From Oceanobacillus chungangensis (GTDB lineage Bacteria; Bacillota; Bacilli; Bacillales; Amphibacillaceae), in NCBI RefSeq assembly GCF_003369565.1, contig NZ_PIOD01000011.1:328829-392828 (forward strand): a stretch of DNA of 64,000 bases, in the 5' to 3' direction. A program made the position numbers and the translations under genes. Every line of letters begins with the position of its first letter. Position 1 is the first letter of the stretch. This document shows positions 1-9,718 of this stretch, one piece after another. The notes beneath the pieces were generated by a model, which saw only the letters and a program-made list of their open reading frames with translations, was not told where the DNA came from and did no database searches.

Positions 1-297
1 TCCCAACTACCAAAAACTAACACTAAAAAAAGGTCTATATTTGATGTACCCTTATAAACTTATTTAACACTTATGCAATTTCACTAAACTGTTATATTAT
101 TAAGTATGAGTTTGAATGGTACAATCATGAATACAAACTCATGATAGACTATTTTTTTTATGGCGTCAATATTAATGTTGTGTATACTTTACAACAATGA
201 AAGGTGTTACATATTTCATTCGTTCATGATTATACATTATACGAGCCGTTGTTATATCACAACACCATTTTTGTTATAATACAAGTTAATCGCATAA
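1..297. other. Left-edge non-coding stretch
   Basis: I see no credible gene here. A hairpin with 9-bp arms (ATGAGTTTG at 106-114, CAAACTCAT at 134-142) is followed by a run of T at 152-159, so it may be the terminator of a plus-strand gene outside the window. The T-run starts about nine bases after the stem, which is far for a typical intrinsic terminator. Confidence 0.35.
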
Positions 298-331
298 TAA
301 AAAGAGAGCTGAAACTATTTTCAGCCCTCTT
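298..331 (-). terminator. Intrinsic terminator of ykyA
   Basis: Just past the ykyA stop, minus-strand RNA can form a 13-bp stem (AAGAGGGCTGAAA with TTTCAGCTCTCTT, one G-U pair) followed by a U-run. Confidence 0.8.
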
Positions 332-335
332 ACTT

Positions 336-1004
336 TTATTCACTCTCATAAGATACATTCATATTCGCCTGCGTGTAAAACTCTTTCTTTAATTTATTAT
401 ACTCCGTTGTAAATTCATTAAAATTCTGATTCTCATCTAATATCTTTTGGTAGCTTTCATTTATTTTGTTAATTTGCTCTGTCAATGTCTCTTGCTCTAA
501 ATCCTCTTGTTGTAACAATGAGTACAGTTCCTTTTCTTGCTTAAGTGACTGTAGGTATGCCTCGTGCAGCTTGTCATAGGAATTGTATCGTTTCTCCATC
601 ATCGCATACATTTTATCTGCAACCTGCTTTAATTCACCATCTTCTAGTTCGTCAATTAGTGGACGGATTTTATTAAACTCTTCTCTGGATGCATCGATAC
701 TTTCCTTTTCAAGCTTTATTTTGTCTGCCCTCTCATCAATAATACCAGTTGCTTCTTTTGCAAGCTCTACAATTTGCTCAAATTCATCCATTCCTAAATC
801 GATAATTTGACTATAGATTTCTTGTTCTTGTGTTTCTAACTCTGTAATATTTTCTTGTTGCGATTCAAACACTTCTTCTAAGTTAACCGCTTCTTCTAAA
901 TGATTATGTATTTGCACCTGTGTTGATTCACCACTACAAGCTGATAGAAATACAATAAATAGCATCATTGCAAACCCAATTAGTATTGAACCGTTCCACT
1001 TCAT
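336..1004 (-). CDS. ykyA: YkyA-family cell-wall-associated lipoprotein
   Basis: The 222-residue product starts with a lipoprotein signal peptide: basic MKW, a hydrophobic segment, then the lipobox LSAC, so lipidation is expected at Cys23. The rest is highly charged and rich in Glu, Lys and Gln, and looks largely alpha-helical and coiled-coil, as in the YkyA family of putative cell-wall-binding lipoproteins. The start follows AGGAGGG by seven bases. It lies next to def, as in B. subtilis, which supports the name. The biochemical role of the family is not established. It is divergent from def and has its own terminator. Confidence 0.85.
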   Translation of the reverse strand: MKWNGSILIGFAMMLFIVFLSACSGESTQVQIHNHLEEAVNLEEVFESQQENITELETQEQEIYSQIIDLGMDEFEQIVELAKEATGIIDERADKIKLEKESIDASREEFNKIRPLIDELEDGELKQVADKMYAMMEKRYNSYDKLHEAYLQSLKQEKELYSLLQQEDLEQETLTEQINKINESYQKILDENQNFNEFTTEYNKLKKEFYTQANMNVSYESE

Positions 1005-1325
1005 TCAAATACCCTCCTACATCATGTTGCTTCAATAATATGTTCTACAGTATACCATAAAACATCCATAAACGATTTACTATTTTTCCAAAAATATCCG
1101 TAATGGAAAATAAATGATTAAAACCTGTAACCTATGTTAGAATAATATGATATAGATTGTAACTATATGTAACAATAAACATGAAAAACCTATTTAGCGA
1201 CAAATGAGATTGTTACCTTAGGCTTGTATTACGAGTCGCTGGAGTTGGTTAAGAGTATTACTTAAAAAGCTACAACAGCCCTTATTTTAAATAATTTCTG
1301 AAACATTGAAAAAGGAGTATGAACC
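1005..1325. other. Divergent intergenic region between ykyA and def
   Basis: This must hold promoters for both divergent genes, but I cannot assign clear -35/-10 pairs. It contains separated complementary words (TTTAGCGAC near 1194 and GAGTCGCT near 1235) resembling the arms of the inverted repeat at 5.7 kb. The def ribosome binding site AAAGGAG is at 1311-1317. No gene is seen. Confidence 0.4.
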
Positions 1326-1877
1326 ATGATTACAATGAAAGACATCGTTCGTGAAGGACATCCTTCATTAGAAAAAGTAGCAAAAGAAGTGGAGTTACCG
1401 CTTCATGATGAAGATAGACAGCTTCTACTTGATATGATTACCTTTTTGAAAAATAGTCAAGATGATGAAATTGCAGCTAAATATGATTTGCGTGCTGGTG
1501 TTGGTTTAGCAGCACCACAGTTAGGGATAGAGAAACGATTAATTGCAGTTTATTTTGAGGATTCAGATGGAAAACTGTATAACTACGGTTTAGTAAATCC
1601 TAAAATTGTTAGCCATTCAGTCGAACAGTCATATTTGGCTGGTGGTGAAGGTTGCCTTTCTGTTGATCGCCCCGTCGAAGGATATGTTCCACGTCATGCT
1701 AGAATTACAGTTAAAGCAACAGATATAGAAGGTAATCCTGTAAAACTTAGATTAAAAGGTTATCCAGCAATTGTTTTTCAACATGAAATTGATCATTTAA
1801 ACGGTGTAATGTTCTACGACCATATTAATACAGAAGTTCCCTTCGCCGTACCAGATAATTCGACTGTAATTGAATAA
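1326..1877 (+). CDS. def: Peptide deformylase (DefB type)
   Basis: This cytoplasmic metalloenzyme removes the formyl group from the N-terminal methionine of new proteins. All three signature motifs are present: GVGLAAPQ at residues 58-65, EGCLS at 108-112 with the metal-binding Cys110, and HEIDH at 153-157 with the metal ligands His153 and His157 and catalytic Glu154. The 183-residue length and the insertion around residues 45-56 fit the longer type 2 enzymes of Gram-positive bacteria. AAAGGAG lies nine bases before the ATG. A terminator follows at 1950, so it is probably monocistronic. Neighbours ykyA and rpoY-rnjA match the B. subtilis order. Confidence 0.97.
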   Translation: MITMKDIVREGHPSLEKVAKEVELPLHDEDRQLLLDMITFLKNSQDDEIAAKYDLRAGVGLAAPQLGIEKRLIAVYFEDSDGKLYNYGLVNPKIVSHSVEQSYLAGGEGCLSVDRPVEGYVPRHARITVKATDIEGNPVKLRLKGYPAIVFQHEIDHLNGVMFYDHINTEVPFAVPDNSTVIE

Positions 1878-1949
1878 AGAAAATTTAACTGTCTGATACC
1901 AAGTTGATATACTTCGCTGAACTTGGCAAATCAAATAATCACTTTCGAG

Positions 1950-1975
1950 AAGTGTCCAACAGCGGGCACTTTTTT
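1950..1975 (+). terminator. Intrinsic terminator after def
   Basis: Eight-bp stem AAGTGTCC/GGGCACTT with one G-U pair and the loop AACAGC, followed by a T-run. Confidence 0.75.
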
Positions 1976-2188
1976 CATTTTAACGGCATCATTCCTACAA
2001 ATGAATAATTATTATTTTACTGTAAAGCATAACCATATCAACAAATTCCATAGAATTTAGAACTTATTTTTAGATAAATAATGGATTTGTATTTCAAATT
2101 TCCTCAAATCGTACTATACTATAGTTAAGAGGGATTGGATCGGTAGATGTTTATGTTGCTTTTCTTAAATATTTGGAAGGAGACGTGC

Positions 2189-2293
2189 ATGATTATGCTG
2201 AAGCGCCTAAAAGAAAAGCTAAAGAAACGCTGGAAGGAATTTTTAGGCAAAGAAGGACGTGTACCTACAACTTTTGAAAAAGACTATCATTGA
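2189..2293 (+). CDS. Small basic protein, 34 residues, unknown
   Basis: A short frame begins with ATG six bases after a good AAGGAG (2177-2182). The product starts MIMLKRLKEKLKKRWKEFLG and ends TTFEKDYH; the first half is a strongly basic, probably amphipathic helix. It is too short for usual gene calling. It precedes rpoY on the same strand, but about 200 bases separate them. I do not recognise a family. Support is the ribosome binding site and the composition only. Confidence 0.45.
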   Translation: MIMLKRLKEKLKKRWKEFLGKEGRVPTTFEKDYH

Positions 2294-2490
2294 TGTCACC
2301 AATCACAACGAATTTAGTATTGCAAGCTTAACTGGTTATGTTACGGAAGCATAATAAGCTTATTTTAGTATGGCTACGGAAAATAAATAACATCTAATTA
2401 ATAAAAGTGTTTTAGCTATCACAAATAGTGCTAGCTTTATTAAAAGAATCAAAAATAAAAAAGTATTAGAATTAGGTCAGGAGAGATAGA

Positions 2491-2700
2491 ATGATTTATA
2501 AAGTATTGTTCCAAGAATTCATGGGCGAAAACCCTGTTCGTGAAAAAACAAAAAGTATATATGTGGAAGCAAACTCAGTACGCGAAGTTCGCCAAAAATT
2601 AAACGATCGCAACTATAACATCGAGCTTATCCAAGAATTGGATGCTGCACATCTGGAGTATGAACAAAAATCCGAAAATTTTGAATTGGAGAACATTTAA
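2491..2700 (+). CDS. rpoY: RNA polymerase epsilon subunit
   Basis: This 69-residue protein matches the small epsilon subunit (formerly YkzG, DUF1447) that binds RNA polymerase in Bacillales, lactobacilli and streptococci. The N-terminal pattern MIYKVLFQE, the phrase [11 protein letters not shown] and the acidic C-terminus are family hallmarks. AGGAGAG precedes the ATG by seven bases. The gene is two bases upstream of rnjA, so the two are co-transcribed and probably translationally coupled, an arrangement also found in B. subtilis. Confidence 0.95.
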   Translation: MIYKVLFQEFMGENPVREKTKSIYVEANSVREVRQKLNDRNYNIELIQELDAAHLEYEQKSENFELENI

Positions 2701-2702
2701 TT

Positions 2703-4370
2703 ATGAAATTTGTAAAAAACGATCAAACCGCAGTATTCGCTCTTGGTGGACTAGGTGAAATTGGTAAAAATACGTATGGGGTACAATTCCAAGATGAGAT
2801 TATTTTAATTGATGCAGGGGTTAAGTTCCCTGAGGATGAGTTACTTGGAATTGACTACGTTATACCAGATTATACCTACATCGTACAAAACCAAGATAAA
2901 ATTAAAGGGTTGTTCATTACTCATGGACATGAGGATCACATTGGCGGTATCCCATTCCTTTTACGTGAAGTAAATATTCCAATTTATGCAGGGAAACTCG
3001 CAATTGGATTAATTAGAAATAAATTAGATGAACATGGTTTATTAAGGACTGCAAAATTAAACGTTATCCAAGAAGATGATATTATTAAATTCCGTAAAAC
3101 TTCCGTAAGCTTTTTCCGTACTACACACAGTATCCCAGATGCATATGGTGTCGTCGTTAAGACACCACCAGGGAATATTGTTCATACTGGAGATTTCAAA
3201 TTTGACTTCACTCCAGTCGGTGAGCCAGCTAATCTTGCAAAAATGGCTGAAATTGGTAAAGATGGTGTTCTCTGCTTACTTTCAGACAGTACAAATAGTG
3301 AAGTCCCTGGTTATACAATGTCAGAAAGAGTTGTAGGTGAAAGTATTAATGATATATTCAGCCGTGCAGATGGTAGACTTATCTTTGCCACATTCGCCTC
3401 TAATATTTATCGACTTCAACAAGTTGTAGAATCGGCAATAAAGTATAATCGTAAAGTTGCAGTCTTTGGCAGAAGCATGGAGTCAGCTATCACCCTTGGT
3501 CTTGAACTAGGTTATATTCAGGCACCAAAAGAAACCTTTATTGATGCCCAGCAGCTTAACCGCTTGCCAGCCAATGAAGTGGCAATTCTTTGTACTGGTT
3601 CACAAGGTGAATCGATGGCAGCTTTATCTAGAATTGCAAATGGCACACATAGACAAATCCAATTAATACCTGGTGACACTGTCGTATTCTCATCTTCACC
3701 AATCCCTGGAAATACGGTCAGTGTATCAAGAATCATCAATAAATTATACCGTGCTGGTGCTGAAGTGATACATGGTAAATTAAACAACGTGCATACATCA
3801 GGACATGGTGCACAAGAAGACCAAAAATTAATGTTACGATTAATTCAACCTAAATTCTTCTTACCAATTCACGGAGAATACCGCATGTTTAAAGAGCATG
3901 AGAAACTAGCTGTAGCTTGTGGTGTCGATCCTGATAATGTCTTCATCATGGACAATGGAGATGTACTGGCTTTAGGAAAAGAACAAGGTGAAATAGCAGG
4001 TAAAATCCCTTCAGGTTCCATCTATGTTGACGGCAGTGGTATTGGTGACATCGGAAATATTGTTTTACGCGATCGTCGCATCCTATCTGAGGAAGGATTA
4101 GTAATTGTAGTTGTAAGTATTAATATGAAAGAATTTAGAATTGCGGCAGGTCCAGATATCATATCCCGCGGATTCGTTTATATGAGAGAGTCTGAGGACT
4201 TAATAAATGAAGCACAAAAGCTTGTTTCAAGTCATTTATCTAAAGTAATGGAAAGAAGAACAACCCAATGGTCAGAAATTAAGAATGAAATTACTGATAC
4301 AATTGCACCATTCCTTTATGAAAAAACAAAACGCCGTCCAATGGTATTACCAATAATTATGGAAGTTTAA
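2703..4370 (+). CDS. rnjA: Ribonuclease J1
   Basis: The 555-residue protein is the essential 5'-3' exonuclease and endonuclease of mRNA and 16S rRNA maturation in Firmicutes. The metallo-beta-lactamase motif HGHEDH is at residues 74-79, followed by the HTGDFKFD metal loop and the beta-CASP domain with HGEYRMF and [10 protein letters not shown] histidine motifs. The C-terminal dimerisation domain is complete. It starts two bases after the rpoY stop; the preceding GGAGAA inside rpoY serves as the ribosome binding site. A strong terminator follows directly. Confidence 0.98.
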   Translation: MKFVKNDQTAVFALGGLGEIGKNTYGVQFQDEIILIDAGVKFPEDELLGIDYVIPDYTYIVQNQDKIKGLFITHGHEDHIGGIPFLLREVNIPIYAGKLAIGLIRNKLDEHGLLRTAKLNVIQEDDIIKFRKTSVSFFRTTHSIPDAYGVVVKTPPGNIVHTGDFKFDFTPVGEPANLAKMAEIGKDGVLCLLSDSTNSEVPGYTMSERVVGESINDIFSRADGRLIFATFASNIYRLQQVVESAIKYNRKVAVFGRSMESAITLGLELGYIQAPKETFIDAQQLNRLPANEVAILCTGSQGESMAALSRIANGTHRQIQLIPGDTVVFSSSPIPGNTVSVSRIINKLYRAGAEVIHGKLNNVHTSGHGAQEDQKLMLRLIQPKFFLPIHGEYRMFKEHEKLAVACGVDPDNVFIMDNGDVLALGKEQGEIAGKIPSGSIYVDGSGIGDIGNIVLRDRRILSEEGLVIVVVSINMKEFRIAAGPDIISRGFVYMRESEDLINEAQKLVSSHLSKVMERRTTQWSEIKNEITDTIAPFLYEKTKRRPMVLPIIMEV

Positions 4371-4375
4371 TATTT

Positions 4376-4412
4376 AAAAGACCTGAGTTTATATACAACT
4401 CGGGTCTTTTTC
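4376..4412 (+). terminator. Terminator of rpoY-rnjA
   Basis: Fourteen-bp stem AAAAGACCTGAGTT/AACTCGGGTCTTTT with one G-U pair and a seven-base loop, ending in a T-run. Confidence 0.9.
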
Positions 4413-4500
4413 CATTGTTTAAGATAAGCTAATTTAATATTGTTATTGCTATTACTTGATATAGTAAGGAAAAGTTTAGATAAACTGTGGACTAAGAAGA

Positions 4501-4683
4501 CGCAAAGTTGATTTTCGCTCCGGAAAGTCGCGCATCTGGAGGGCAACGCGGTCTGCTCCTTCTAAAGAAAATCACTTTAGATGTATCTTCAGCCGTAGCT
4601 TTTCCCACAGGACAAAAAATGCCTCGACAGCGTTACATCGCACGATGAAAATATTTTTATTTTCGACGAGTCTCCTGTCCTCG
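4501..4683 (+). repeat. Dispersed intergenic repeat, copy A1
   Basis: This GC-richer block shares ordered landmarks with the block at 33.1-33.3 kb: CGCTCCGGAAAG against CGCTCCGAAAAT, then CCCACAGGA, then GCCTCGRCAGCGTTACAT, then TTTTATTTTCG(A/G)CGAGTCT or GGGGAGTCT. It has no coding signature. It is followed by a partial copy in the opposite direction (4771-4870). Confidence 0.6.
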
Positions 4684-4770
4684 GTTCCAATCAACAGCCA
4701 TGAGAGAGGAAAATGCACTTCTATCTATTTTAGAAAATTATTAACTCGCACATCCCAAGCGGAGATAATA

Positions 4771-4870
4771 CACGAAGACTCCTGCGGGAGGAAGGGCTTC
4801 GGTGAGACGCACAAGAAGGCTCACCAGCCCCCCCGAGGAAAGCGTAGTGTATTTTCGCAGCGACTGGCCC
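4771..4870 (-). repeat. Dispersed intergenic repeat, partial inverted copy A2
   Basis: Read on the minus strand this matches the first half of the 33.1-kb copy: the words CCTGCGGGAGGAAGG, GGTGAGAC and GGAAAGCGTAGTGTATTTTCG occur here on the plus strand and in reverse complement there. An open frame across it is a by-product of its composition. Confidence 0.6.
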
Positions 4871-4924
4871 AAGAACATCTGTTAAGTTAGTTCGAACTTT
4901 ACATCAACTAGGAATAATACATCA

Positions 4925-4964
4925 TAAAAAATAGTCCTTTTGCTATTTCACAAAAGGACTATTT
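4925..4964 (-). terminator. Terminator of ktrC
   Basis: Perfect 14-bp stem AAATAGTCCTTTTG/CAAAAGGACTATTT with an eight-base loop; the minus-strand RNA runs into a U-tract. Confidence 0.85.
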
Positions 4965-4976
4965 CCTATTCATTAC

Positions 4977-5642
4977 TTAATCATCAATTACTAGATTCTT
5001 TTCAAATCTTGAAATATCAATATCTGCTCCGATAACTATTAGAACATCATCTTCTTGCAGTACTTCATCAGCCATTGGGGAAACATTTATCGATTTCCCT
5101 TGTTTGATAGCAACAACGTTACATCCGTAATTTGCACGAATATCAAGGTCAATTAATGTTCTGCCCTTCATCTTGAGCCCTGCCTTAACCTCGACAATGC
5201 TATGCTCGTCCGATAAATCAAGATAATCTAGAATATTATTTGAGATAAGATTATGCGCTATTCTTCTTCCCATATCACGTTCTGGATGGACAATTTGATG
5301 TGCACCAATCTTATTTAATATTTTTTCATGATAATCATTTTGTGCCTTTACTGTTATTCGATCTACTCCTAATTCTGATAGAATTACCGTTGTTAATATA
5401 CTCGCCTGAATATTTTCGCCAATTGCTACAATCACATGTTCAAAATTTGAAATTCCAATTTCTTTTAAAGAAACCTCATCAGTCGAGTCTAATATTACAG
5501 CATGGGAGGCAATATTTTTAAATTCATTTACCTTTTCCTCATCTTTATCAATTGCAAGTACCTGCATTCCTTCTGAACTCAATTCACGACAAATACTCCC
5601 GCCGAAACGACCTAACCCAATTACAGCAAATTCCTTTTTCAT
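4977..5642 (-). CDS. ktrC: Potassium uptake gating subunit KtrC (RCK protein)
   Basis: A 221-residue cytoplasmic regulator of a Ktr potassium channel. The N-terminal RCK_N domain carries the nucleotide-binding loop GLGRFGGS at residues 9-16; the C-terminal RCK_C domain (from about residue 135) is the region that binds c-di-AMP in B. subtilis KtrC. I chose the second of two adjacent ATG codons because GGGGGA lies six bases before it; the first is only three bases away. Position beside rnjA matches B. subtilis ktrC. The partner channel is the KtrD-like protein at 18.2-19.6 kb. Confidence 0.92.
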   Translation of the reverse strand: MKKEFAVIGLGRFGGSICRELSSEGMQVLAIDKDEEKVNEFKNIASHAVILDSTDEVSLKEIGISNFEHVIVAIGENIQASILTTVILSELGVDRITVKAQNDYHEKILNKIGAHQIVHPERDMGRRIAHNLISNNILDYLDLSDEHSIVEVKAGLKMKGRTLIDLDIRANYGCNVVAIKQGKSINVSPMADEVLQEDDVLIVIGADIDISRFEKNLVIDD

Positions 5643-5700
5643 CATAGTTCCCCCATGTCTGTCTAACTTTAGCATTATCATACCACATTTTTAGAACAAA

Positions 5701-5760
5701 AGCGCAAGGACCCGTTTAGCAACGTACGGAGGTGAAGAAAGTGTCGCTAAACGGGCGCTT
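5701..5760. repeat. Imperfect inverted repeat downstream of the ABC exporter
   Basis: The arms share AAGCGC and CCGTTTAGC (right arm at 5743-5760), the left one with a short insertion. The minus-strand RNA ends in GCGCUUUUG, so it could terminate the exporter operon. Its shape resembles a mobile intergenic hairpin. Confidence 0.5.
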
Positions 5761-5830
5761 GCTAGACATGACCAATTCAGTCTGTGAATTAAAATTGGAA
5801 TGTTTTATATTTCCTTGAACAATTTATTAA

Positions 5831-7660
5831 TTAAATTGCGTCTAACATTTGAAACTGTGATTTTACCAAATGATAATACTTACCATATTGGCTCATTAAT
5901 TCTTCATGATCCCCTTGCTCGATTATCTTACCTTGCTCTAAAACAAAAATAGTGTCAGATTCCCTAATCGTAGATAATCGGTGAGCAATGATAATCGAAG
6001 TTCTTCCCTTTAATAACGTGCGCATTGCTTCTTGAATTCTTACTTCTGTTTCCGTATCAATACTTGCAGTCGCTTCATCCAAAATGATTATTCTGGGATT
6101 AGCTAATAGTGCTCTAGCAAAGGAGAGCAATTGTCGCTCACCCGCTGATAATATATTCCCTCTTTCCTCTACTTCCGTATAATAACCATTTGATAAACGT
6201 TGAATGAAATCATCGGCACCAACTACCTTAGCAGCATTTATTACTTCTTCATCTGTGGCATCTGGCCTGCCAAAGCGAACATTATCTATGATTGTTCCCG
6301 AGAAAATAAATGTATCTTGCAGAACAACACTTATTTGACTTCGCAGACTATCCAAGGTTACATCTCTTAAATCAACGCCATCAATCTTTACAGACCCTTT
6401 AGTTGGATCATAGAAACGACTAATTAAGTTTGCAATTGTTGACTTCCCACTACCAGTATGGCCAACAAGAGCAACCGTCTCCCCTTCCTTCATTTCCAGA
6501 GAAATTTCATGTAATGCTATTCTGTCTTCCTCATATGAAAATTCTACATGGTCAAATTCAATATGACCTTTCATCTCTGTATACACATATGCATCTTTCT
6601 TCTCTTCTACATTTGACTCTTCATCCAAAAATTCAAATATCCGTTCAGAAGATGCCATTGCCATGAGTAGTTGATTATACATCTGTCCTAATCTGGAAAT
6701 CGGTCCCCAGAACATGCCAAGGAAAAAGGCGAAAGATACAAACGTACCAACCTGAATCGTATCATTTAAGATTAGATAGGCTCCAAATGCTATTAAAATA
6801 ATTGTTCCAATTGCATCGCAAATCTCAACTAAGGGGCGAAACATCGCACTTCGCTTCGAAGCGATTCTAAAGCTATTAAAATATCCCTCATTTACGCCAT
6901 TAAAAAATTCAGCATTCTCTTTTTCCTGTGTAAACGATTGGGTAATGCGCATTCCTTGAAGTCCTTCATTTAAATGTGAATTTAATCGCGATTGGTGCAC
7001 CCTTACGTCCTGCCATGTCCTGCGTATCATCTTCCTTAATCTTGTTGAAATCAAAAACATAAGTGGAATAACAATAATTACTGCAAGTGCAAGCTGTGGA
7101 CTTAATGCAAATAAAATAACAACAATTGCAGTTAGTGTTACAAAATCCATCAATAAGTTGATAATCCCGTTCGAAAATAGTTCCTGTAATGAGTTTACGT
7201 CATTTAATATTCTTACTAAGATTGATCCAGCTGATCTACTATCAAAAAAACGATGGGACAAACGTTCAACATGTGAGAATAAATGCTGCCTTAAATCAAA
7301 AATTACATTTTGCCCTAGCTTGTTTACCCATTTGATCCTAAATACGTTCGCAGTGTAGCTTATTAAGTAAAGAACACCTATCCCTAATACAAGATAAGTT
7401 AGCAATGTAAAATCTTTATGCTCGATTGCAATATCGATTGCTACCTTTCCAATTAATATTGGTACAGTTAAACGAACAATTGTAGAGAGTAACATAGCGA
7501 TTAATGCGGCCGGAAGGTATGTTTTAGCGTATGGTTTAACATACTGTAACAGTCTCAGCATTTGCCTCCAGTTAAATGGTTTATCAATCGCTTGGTCTAC
7601 TGTATAGTGAAATCGCTTTAAATGTCTGCTTTCCCTTTTCCTATTTGCTGCTTTTGCCAT
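5831..7660 (-). CDS. Heterodimeric ABC exporter, catalytic-Walker-B subunit
   Basis: Half-transporter of 609 residues: cytoplasmic N-tail, six predicted membrane helices, then an ATPase domain with Walker A GHTGSGKST near residue 400, signature LSAGERQ at 504-510, Walker B ending ILDEATASID with the catalytic Glu529, and the H-loop in IIAHR. The signature is non-canonical (LSAGE instead of LSGGQ). The start is the ATG at 7660, after the near-perfect AGGAGGTGATC; the GTG four codons upstream lies inside that site. The upstream partner ends 19 bases away, so the two form an operon. The pair resembles YfiB/YfiC and other drug exporters; the substrate is unknown. Confidence 0.88.
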   Translation of the reverse strand: MAKAANRKRESRHLKRFHYTVDQAIDKPFNWRQMLRLLQYVKPYAKTYLPAALIAMLLSTIVRLTVPILIGKVAIDIAIEHKDFTLLTYLVLGIGVLYLISYTANVFRIKWVNKLGQNVIFDLRQHLFSHVERLSHRFFDSRSAGSILVRILNDVNSLQELFSNGIINLLMDFVTLTAIVVILFALSPQLALAVIIVIPLMFLISTRLRKMIRRTWQDVRVHQSRLNSHLNEGLQGMRITQSFTQEKENAEFFNGVNEGYFNSFRIASKRSAMFRPLVEICDAIGTIILIAFGAYLILNDTIQVGTFVSFAFFLGMFWGPISRLGQMYNQLLMAMASSERIFEFLDEESNVEEKKDAYVYTEMKGHIEFDHVEFSYEEDRIALHEISLEMKEGETVALVGHTGSGKSTIANLISRFYDPTKGSVKIDGVDLRDVTLDSLRSQISVVLQDTFIFSGTIIDNVRFGRPDATDEEVINAAKVVGADDFIQRLSNGYYTEVEERGNILSAGERQLLSFARALLANPRIIILDEATASIDTETEVRIQEAMRTLLKGRTSIIIAHRLSTIRESDTIFVLEQGKIIEQGDHEELMSQYGKYYHLVKSQFQMLDAI

Positions 7661-7679
7661 TTTCCTGATCACCTCCTAA

Positions 7680-9428
7680 TTAGTTAACTGTATTCATAAC
7701 CGTTTCCCGATCTTGATATTGGATACTGTAGATACGTTCATACGGTCCATTATTTTGTAATAAATAATCATGGGTACCACGCTCGACAATCTCACCATCA
7801 TCTAAAACTAAAATTTCGTCTGCATGTTTTAGTGAAGAAATACGGTGAGCAATAATGAAGGAAGTTCTCCCTTCCATCACTTCCCTCAGCGCGTGTTGTA
7901 TTTTAAATTCTGTCTCCATATCAACGGCTGATGTTGCATCATCTAGTACAAGGATACTAGGATTAATACAAATTGCTCGTGCAATTGCAATCCGTTGTTT
8001 TTGACCACCTGATAGACCCATTCCACGTTCCCCAAGCATTGTATCGTAACCTTTTGGCATTTCCATGATGAAGTCATGTGCCTGTGCTCTTTTCGCTGCA
8101 TCAATAATTTGCTCATTCGTTACATTTGGGTTCCCGTAGGCAATGTTCTCTCTAATAGTTGTTGAAAATAAAAACGGTTCCTGCAATACAAAACCGATAT
8201 GACTACGTAAGGTTTTAAGTTTATAATCTGAAACAGGACGACCATCCACAAGTACTTCCCCTTGTTCAGGCTCATAAAATCTTGTGATGAGTTGGGTTAT
8301 ACTTGTTTTTCCTGAACCTGTTGCCCCGATTAAGCCGATAATTTTCCCTGGGGGTGCATCGAAACTGATATTTTTAAGTGCTGAATCATCATCCTTAACA
8401 TAGGTTAACGTTACGTCTTTAAATGTAATATGACCTTTTATTAGTACATCAACTGCATTCTCTTTTTCCACAATATCTTCTTTTGCATCGAGTATTTCAA
8501 TTAATCTCTCACCAGATGCTTTTGCTTGGGAAAACTGATTAATAATAAAGCCAAGGCCCATTAATGGATCAAGAATATACCATACTAGACTGAAGAAAGC
8601 GACCAATTCTCCCAATGCAAGCGATCCATTTATAACCAAATAACCACCATAACCAAGTAATGCAATAACACAAATATTGCCGATAAATTCCATCAGTGGG
8701 AAGTATTTCGCCCATAGATTAGATGTATCTATATAATTGTTACGATAATCATCATTGCTTGTAGAAAAACGTTTCACCTCGAAATCTTCTCGAGATAATG
8801 ATTTAACCGTATTAATTCCACTAATGTTTTCTTGGATTCTCGTATTCAATACACCCATTGATTTTCTTATTTTTCGAAACGCAGGATGTACACGCTTATC
8901 AAATTGGTAAACAACGACAATTAGAAAAGGCATTGCAGCCATCGTGACAAACGCTAATGGAACAGAATAGTAAAACATCACAGCTAAACTAATGACAATT
9001 AATAAGATTGTACGAATTAATTCTGCAATTCCAATAGATAAGAAAAAGCGGAATCCTTCAACGTCTGCAGTTAAACGAGACATTATATCTCCTGTTTTAG
9101 CATTATCATAATATCGGAATGATAATGATTGGAGTTTATCATAGATTGATCCACGCAATTTATAAACAGAAGTCATCCCAAACAAATCACCTAAGTATTG
9201 AAATGCAAAGGTGGATAAGCCTTTCATAATCATTAGTACAAGGAATAGGCTACAAATATAAGGGATTAAAGCATACCTGTCTTTTGCGACAACTTCATCA
9301 ATTGTTATCTGTAAAATGATAGGATAAACAACAGTAATTACTGTTACAAATAACAAGAAAAATAATGACCATAGCAAATATTTCTTATATGGCCAGTAAA
9401 AGCTTTTTAACCGATTAAACGTATTCAA
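7680..9428 (-). CDS. Heterodimeric ABC exporter, degenerate-site subunit
   Basis: Half-transporter of 582 residues with six membrane helices (about 20-290) and an ATPase domain: Walker A GATGSGKT at 368-375 and canonical signature LSGGQKQ at 472-478. Walker B reads LVLDD, so Asp497 replaces the catalytic glutamate. Paired with the non-canonical signature of the downstream subunit, this gives one degenerate and one consensus ATP site, the known asymmetry of exporters such as BmrC/BmrD. A TTG start eight bases after AGGGGGG is the first plausible start. Co-transcribed with the gene downstream; substrate not predictable. Confidence 0.88.
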   Translation of the reverse strand: MNTFNRLKSFYWPYKKYLLWSLFFLLFVTVITVVYPIILQITIDEVVAKDRYALIPYICSLFLVLMIMKGLSTFAFQYLGDLFGMTSVYKLRGSIYDKLQSLSFRYYDNAKTGDIMSRLTADVEGFRFFLSIGIAELIRTILLIVISLAVMFYYSVPLAFVTMAAMPFLIVVVYQFDKRVHPAFRKIRKSMGVLNTRIQENISGINTVKSLSREDFEVKRFSTSNDDYRNNYIDTSNLWAKYFPLMEFIGNICVIALLGYGGYLVINGSLALGELVAFFSLVWYILDPLMGLGFIINQFSQAKASGERLIEILDAKEDIVEKENAVDVLIKGHITFKDVTLTYVKDDDSALKNISFDAPPGKIIGLIGATGSGKTSITQLITRFYEPEQGEVLVDGRPVSDYKLKTLRSHIGFVLQEPFLFSTTIRENIAYGNPNVTNEQIIDAAKRAQAHDFIMEMPKGYDTMLGERGMGLSGGQKQRIAIARAICINPSILVLDDATSAVDMETEFKIQHALREVMEGRTSFIIAHRISSLKHADEILVLDDGEIVERGTHDYLLQNNGPYERIYSIQYQDRETVMNTVN

Positions 9429-9666
9429 TTTACTTCCCCCCTAAAGTCTTAATTCCCGTATGTACTAATATAACGGTTACCGAAATAAATTGCCATATAT
9501 TTCTCATTATTTTTATAATTATTTTTTCGACAGAAAAGTCGTGCTAATTTTTGTAAGTTCTACCACCCGCTTTCGCTGAAAAGGTTCATTTTTCCGGGAT
9601 AAAATGCATTCGAATGGGTAATGACTTGTCCCTCCCTTATTTATCGGGAATTATCATCCACAAGCA

Positions 9667-9702
9667 TTAAAAATACCCTTGCAAAGATCGTCGCAAGGGT
9701 AT
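9667..9702 (-). terminator. Terminator of ykuV
   Basis: Perfect 10-bp stem ATACCCTTGC/GCAAGGGTAT followed on the minus strand by a U-run. Confidence 0.85.
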
Positions 9703-9718
9703 CGTTTAATCGTTATGA

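Noticed and set aside
204..392. Open frame of 62 codons at the left edge
   Set aside because: It overlaps the ykyA terminator and 3' end on the other strand and lacks a ribosome binding site.
4645..4890. Open frame of 81 codons downstream of rnjA
   Set aside because: It runs across the dispersed repeat copies, has no ribosome binding site and an atypical composition; the matching block at 33 kb has no such frame.
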